Below, piece after piece: positions 22,378 to 24,614 of a stretch of DNA of 24,614 nt (position 1 is the stretch's first letter; each line of letters opens with the position of its first letter). Below the pieces are notes generated by a model. It searched no databases. It worked only from the letters and a program-made list of their open reading frames with translations, and was not told the origin of the DNA. Both the position numbers and the translations under genes were made by a program. This DNA comes from an uncultured Collinsella sp. (GTDB lineage: Bacteria; Actinomycetota; Coriobacteriia; Coriobacteriales; Coriobacteriaceae): contig CABURR010000032.1 of NCBI GenBank assembly GCA_902493985.1, positions 1 through 24,614 on the forward strand, read 5' to 3'.

Positions 22378-23280
22378 CTATGCCTTCGTGTTGGCGCGCG
22401 AGAGGTCGCGGTGGGAGATACTCACATGGTACTGAGCGCCTTCCAGGTAACGAGCCGTGGCCTCGGCAATGGCAACGCTGCGGTGCTGGCCGCCCGTGCA
22501 GCCGATGGCGATAGAAAGCTGCGGCTTGCCCTCCGCGATATAGCCCGGCATCACCGTATCGAGCAGCTGTGTCCAAGCCTTCCAAAACTCCTGCGTCTTG
22601 GGATGGTCCAGAACAAAATCGGAGACCTTTTTATCGAGACCGGTCATCGTGCGCATCTCGGGATCGTAGAACGGATTGGGCAGGAAACGAACGTCGATCA
22701 TAATGTCCGCCTCGACGGGCATGCCGTGCTTGAAGCCAAACGAGAACACGTGAACGTCCATGAGCTGCTGGTCGGACAGCTCGGAAAATGCCATACGTAG
22801 CTTGTTGCGCAGCGCAGAGGTGCGCAGACGGCTCGTGTCGATAATCATATCGGCTCGGTCGCGCACGCCCTGCAGCTGAAGGCGCTCGCGCTGAATGGCA
22901 TCGGCCGTAGTCTCCCCCGGCTTGGCAATAGGATGACGGCGGCGATTTTCGCTGTAGCGACGAATCAGCACCTCGTCAGAAGCCTCCAGGAACACGATGT
23001 CGCAGCTCATCTCGCGCTCTTCGAGCGCGGCGACCGCATCGAGCAGCTCGTCAAACAGTCCCTGGCTACGCAAATCGCAGGTGACGGCGAGATGCCTGCC
23101 CACGCCCGTATTGATGCCGACGAGCTCGGCAAGCTGGGCGATGAGACGCGGAGGCAGGTTATCGATGCAAAAATAGCCCATGTCCTCGAACACGTGCATG
23201 GCCTGTGTGCGGCCTGATCCGGACATTCCGGTGATGATGACGATATCGGGGATGCGCTCCGAGCGCTCCGCCGCATCCAT
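22378..23280 (-). CDS. rapZ: RapZ/YvcJ-family nucleotide-binding protein
   Basis: This is a 300-aa member of the RapZ family. The P-loop GMSGSGRT is at about 18-25, with Arg in place of the usual Lys, followed by FEDMGYFCIDNLPP. The C-terminal domain has GVRDRADMIIDTS and GCTGGQHRSVAIAE. In other bacteria the family binds nucleotides or RNA and signals cell-envelope amino-sugar status. Two starts look usable: ATG 23280 with AGGGAG 5 nt upstream, chosen here, and ATG 23298 with GGGAGG 6 nt upstream, which would add six residues. It is adjacent to whiA; the yvcK gene usually found between them is missing. Confidence 0.94.
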   Translation of the reverse strand: MDAAERSERIPDIVIITGMSGSGRTQAMHVFEDMGYFCIDNLPPRLIAQLAELVGINTGVGRHLAVTCDLRSQGLFDELLDAVAALEEREMSCDIVFLEASDEVLIRRYSENRRRHPIAKPGETTADAIQRERLQLQGVRDRADMIIDTSRLRTSALRNKLRMAFSELSDQQLMDVHVFSFGFKHGMPVEADIMIDVRFLPNPFYDPEMRTMTGLDKKVSDFVLDHPKTQEFWKAWTQLLDTVMPGYIAEGKPQLSIAIGCTGGQHRSVAIAEATARYLEGAQYHVSISHRDLSRANTKA

Positions 23281-23310
23281 GGCATCTCCCTTTTGCATGT
23301 GTTGCCTCCC

Positions 23311-23347
23311 GAAAACAAGCGCGGGACCCAGCAACCCGGATCCCGCG
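23311..23347 (-). terminator. Terminator or attenuator before rapZ
   Basis: On the minus strand GCGCGGGATCC pairs with GGGTCCCGCGC (one mismatch) and is followed by TTGTTTTC. It ends just before the rapZ ribosome-binding site. A TATACT at 23372-23367 lies upstream of it, so if that is the rapZ -10 the hairpin would be a leader attenuator; otherwise it terminates nanE. Confidence 0.75.
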
Positions 23348-23399
23348 CGGTCAATTGCCTATATTGAGTATACCGCCCCGAGCGGATACGAGGCCTGTC

Positions 23400-24086
23400 T
23401 TACGCCTCAAGCGCAGCCTTGAACCAACTCGTAATACTCGTGGGGTGCGTGATGGCGGTGCCAACGACAACGGCCCAGGCGCCAGCATCGATCGCGGCGC
23501 GAGCCTCCTCGGGCGTATGCACGCGACCCTCGCAAATGATGGGAAGGCCGGGGAATTCCTCGGTCGCCTGACGCAGGAGCGGCAGATCGGGGCCATCGGC
23601 CATGGTGCAGTCGATGGCGGCGACGCCGTGAGAAAGCGTGGTGGATACCAGGTCAAAGCCCATATCAACAGCACGGCGAATATCCTCGATGGTGGCACAA
23701 TCCGCCATCAGGAGCACACCCTCCTCGTGCAGCGGACGGAAGGTATCCTCGACCGTCTTGCCATCGGGGCGCGGACGATCGGTGGCGTCGATCGCCACGA
23801 TATCGGCACCGGCAGCAACGCAGGCGCGAGCGTGACGCAGCGTCGGCGTGATGTAAACGCCCTCGTGCCCATCCTTCCACAGGCCGATGACGGGAACCTC
23901 ACAGCGACCCTTAATGGCGGCAATGTCGGCAAGGCCCTGGCAGCGAATGGCGGCGGCGCCGCCGAGCTCGCAAGCGCGAGACATTTGAGCCATGGTCTCG
24001 GGCGTACGAAGCGGCTCGCCCATATACGCCTGAACGCTCACGACGAGCTTGCCCTTCAGGGACTGGATCAAAGGATCAACGGTCAT
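23400..24086 (-). CDS. nanE: N-acetylmannosamine-6-phosphate 2-epimerase
   Basis: This 228-aa TIM-barrel enzyme converts ManNAc-6-P to GlcNAc-6-P in sialic acid and ManNAc catabolism. Family motifs include SVQAYMGEPL near the start, AAIRCQGLADI, VIGLWKDG, IVAIDATDRPRPDG and ICEGRVHTPEEA, with the phosphate-binding WAVVVGTAITHP at the end. The start MTVDPLIQSLKG at 24086 is chosen; the longer frame reads through the upstream palindrome. The preceding gene is a ROK kinase, the expected partner. Confidence 0.94.
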   Translation of the reverse strand: MTVDPLIQSLKGKLVVSVQAYMGEPLRTPETMAQMSRACELGGAAAIRCQGLADIAAIKGRCEVPVIGLWKDGHEGVYITPTLRHARACVAAGADIVAIDATDRPRPDGKTVEDTFRPLHEEGVLLMADCATIEDIRRAVDMGFDLVSTTLSHGVAAIDCTMADGPDLPLLRQATEEFPGLPIICEGRVHTPEEARAAIDAGAWAVVVGTAITHPTSITSWFKAALEA

Positions 24087-24104
24087 GTTCGACTCAACCT
24101 TTCT

Positions 24105-24210
24105 CAAAAACAGCCTTCTGAGACACCGCACCTTGACGTTCAAACCGTCGCTCGCGTACCGAAGTACGCTTCGCTCCTCTTTCACGTCAATCTGCGGCAC
24201 CTCAGAAGGC
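24105..24210 (-). terminator. Palindromic terminator between the ROK kinase gene and nanE
   Basis: The arms 24113-24122 and 24201-24210 (GCCTTCTGAG) pair perfectly. Further inward CCGCA, TTGACGT and a GCGTAC-TTCG-GTACGC tip also pair, making a 98-nt stepped hairpin. On the minus strand it is followed by TGTTTTTG. It lies 17 nt after the ROK stop codon and 18 nt before nanE's start codon, so it would reduce nanE relative to the kinase. Confidence 0.82.
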
Positions 24211-24227
24211 GCACTTGGTAGCTATGT

Positions 24228-24614
24228 TTATTTCAACGACGCAAGAAGGTGTTCGGCGGCACCGATGAGCGGAGCATCGCCCTCCAGAGAACCGATGAGG
24301 ATCGGCGTGTCCTGAAGCGGATCGAGCGCCTGGCTGGCATAGCCCTCGTGTACCGAATCCTTCCACGTCTGTGAACGCCAATCGGGACCTTGGTGAATCA
24401 CGCCACCCGAAAGCACGATGACCTCGGGGTCCAGGATGTTAGCGAGCGAGCCCAAGCTGGCACCCAGCGCAAAGCCGGCGTCATGGATGACCTCGGTCGC
24501 CTTTGCGTCGCCCGCGCGGCACAGGTCGTTCACATCGCGACCGACCGAAGGACGGCTGGGGTCGACGCGGCCAAAACGCTCATCGTACATTCGACCAATG
24601 GAAGTGCCCGAAGC
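24228..24614 (-). CDS. ROK-family sugar kinase, C-terminal part (cut by window edge)
   Basis: The last 128 codons of a ROK kinase are present; the frame is open to the window edge and starts ASGTSIGRMYDERFG. Motifs GFALGASLGSLANILDPEVIVLSGG and the final LIGAAEHLLASLK are the conserved C-terminal ROK segments. Next to nanE, an N-acetylmannosamine kinase (NanK) is the likeliest role, but glucokinase or another ROK specificity cannot be excluded because the zinc and substrate motifs lie outside the window. Confidence 0.85.
   Translation of the reverse strand, partial: ASGTSIGRMYDERFGRVDPSRPSVGRDVNDLCRAGDAKATEVIHDAGFALGASLGSLANILDPEVIVLSGGVIHQGPDWRSQTWKDSVHEGYASQALDPLQDTPILIGSLEGDAPLIGAAEHLLASLK

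Noticed and set aside
1..24614. CRISPR array, insertion sequence, prophage or replication origin
   Set aside because: No regularly spaced repeats, transposase, integrase, phage gene or DnaA-box cluster was seen.

Overview
The window is about 24.6 kb of moderately high-GC chromosome. Every convincing protein and RNA gene lies on the minus strand. Gene content suggests a member of the Coriobacteriia, most like Collinsella: an anaerobic class III ribonucleotide reductase, the actinobacterial whiA / gap / pgk / tpiA / secG neighbourhood, SpoIIE-type partner switching in a likely non-sporulating organism, sialic-acid or ManNAc catabolism, and a peptide ABC importer. The taxon is an inference from gene order and protein character; no search was run.

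Layout in window coordinates; transcription runs right to left. (1) 1-3140: start of nrdG (cut by the window edge) and complete nrdD, with a 430-bp gap between them that holds two long inverted repeats. The nrdD upstream region has a NrdR-box-like site and a consensus -10. (2) 3144-5960: five tRNA genes (Val-GAC, three identical Gly-GCC, Cys-GCA) around a GH13 alpha-glucosidase gene; most are separated by intrinsic-terminator hairpins, and their promoters share an A/T-rich upstream block. (3) 6006-9432: a two-gene signalling unit, a PAS-GAF-SpoIIE phosphatase followed by a protein that fuses an anti-sigma antagonist (STAS) to an anti-sigma-type kinase (HATPase), just downstream of tRNA-Leu(GAG). 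(4) 9433-9917: no gene, but a dense run of hairpins and two long inverted repeats. (5) 9918-15990: oppABCDF oligopeptide importer. (6) 16102-21396: secG, then gpmI, tpiA, pgk and gap of lower glycolysis. (7) 21442-23298: whiA and rapZ, directly adjacent. (8) 23400-24614: nanE and the end of a ROK-family sugar kinase.

Functionally the window combines anaerobic dNTP synthesis, peptide and glycan-sugar acquisition (Opp, GH13, NanE/ROK) and the glycolytic genes that consume the sugars, with a sensor-phosphatase partner switch whose target sigma factor is not in view.

The most unusual content is (a) the single-chain STAS-HATPase switch protein with its PAS/GAF phosphatase, (b) a family of long, mutually unrelated, nearly perfect intergenic palindromes, one of which reaches into the nrdD stop region with symmetrical arms, and (c) a tRNA array with a terminator-like hairpin after each tRNA. 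I saw no transposase, integrase, CRISPR array or prophage gene.
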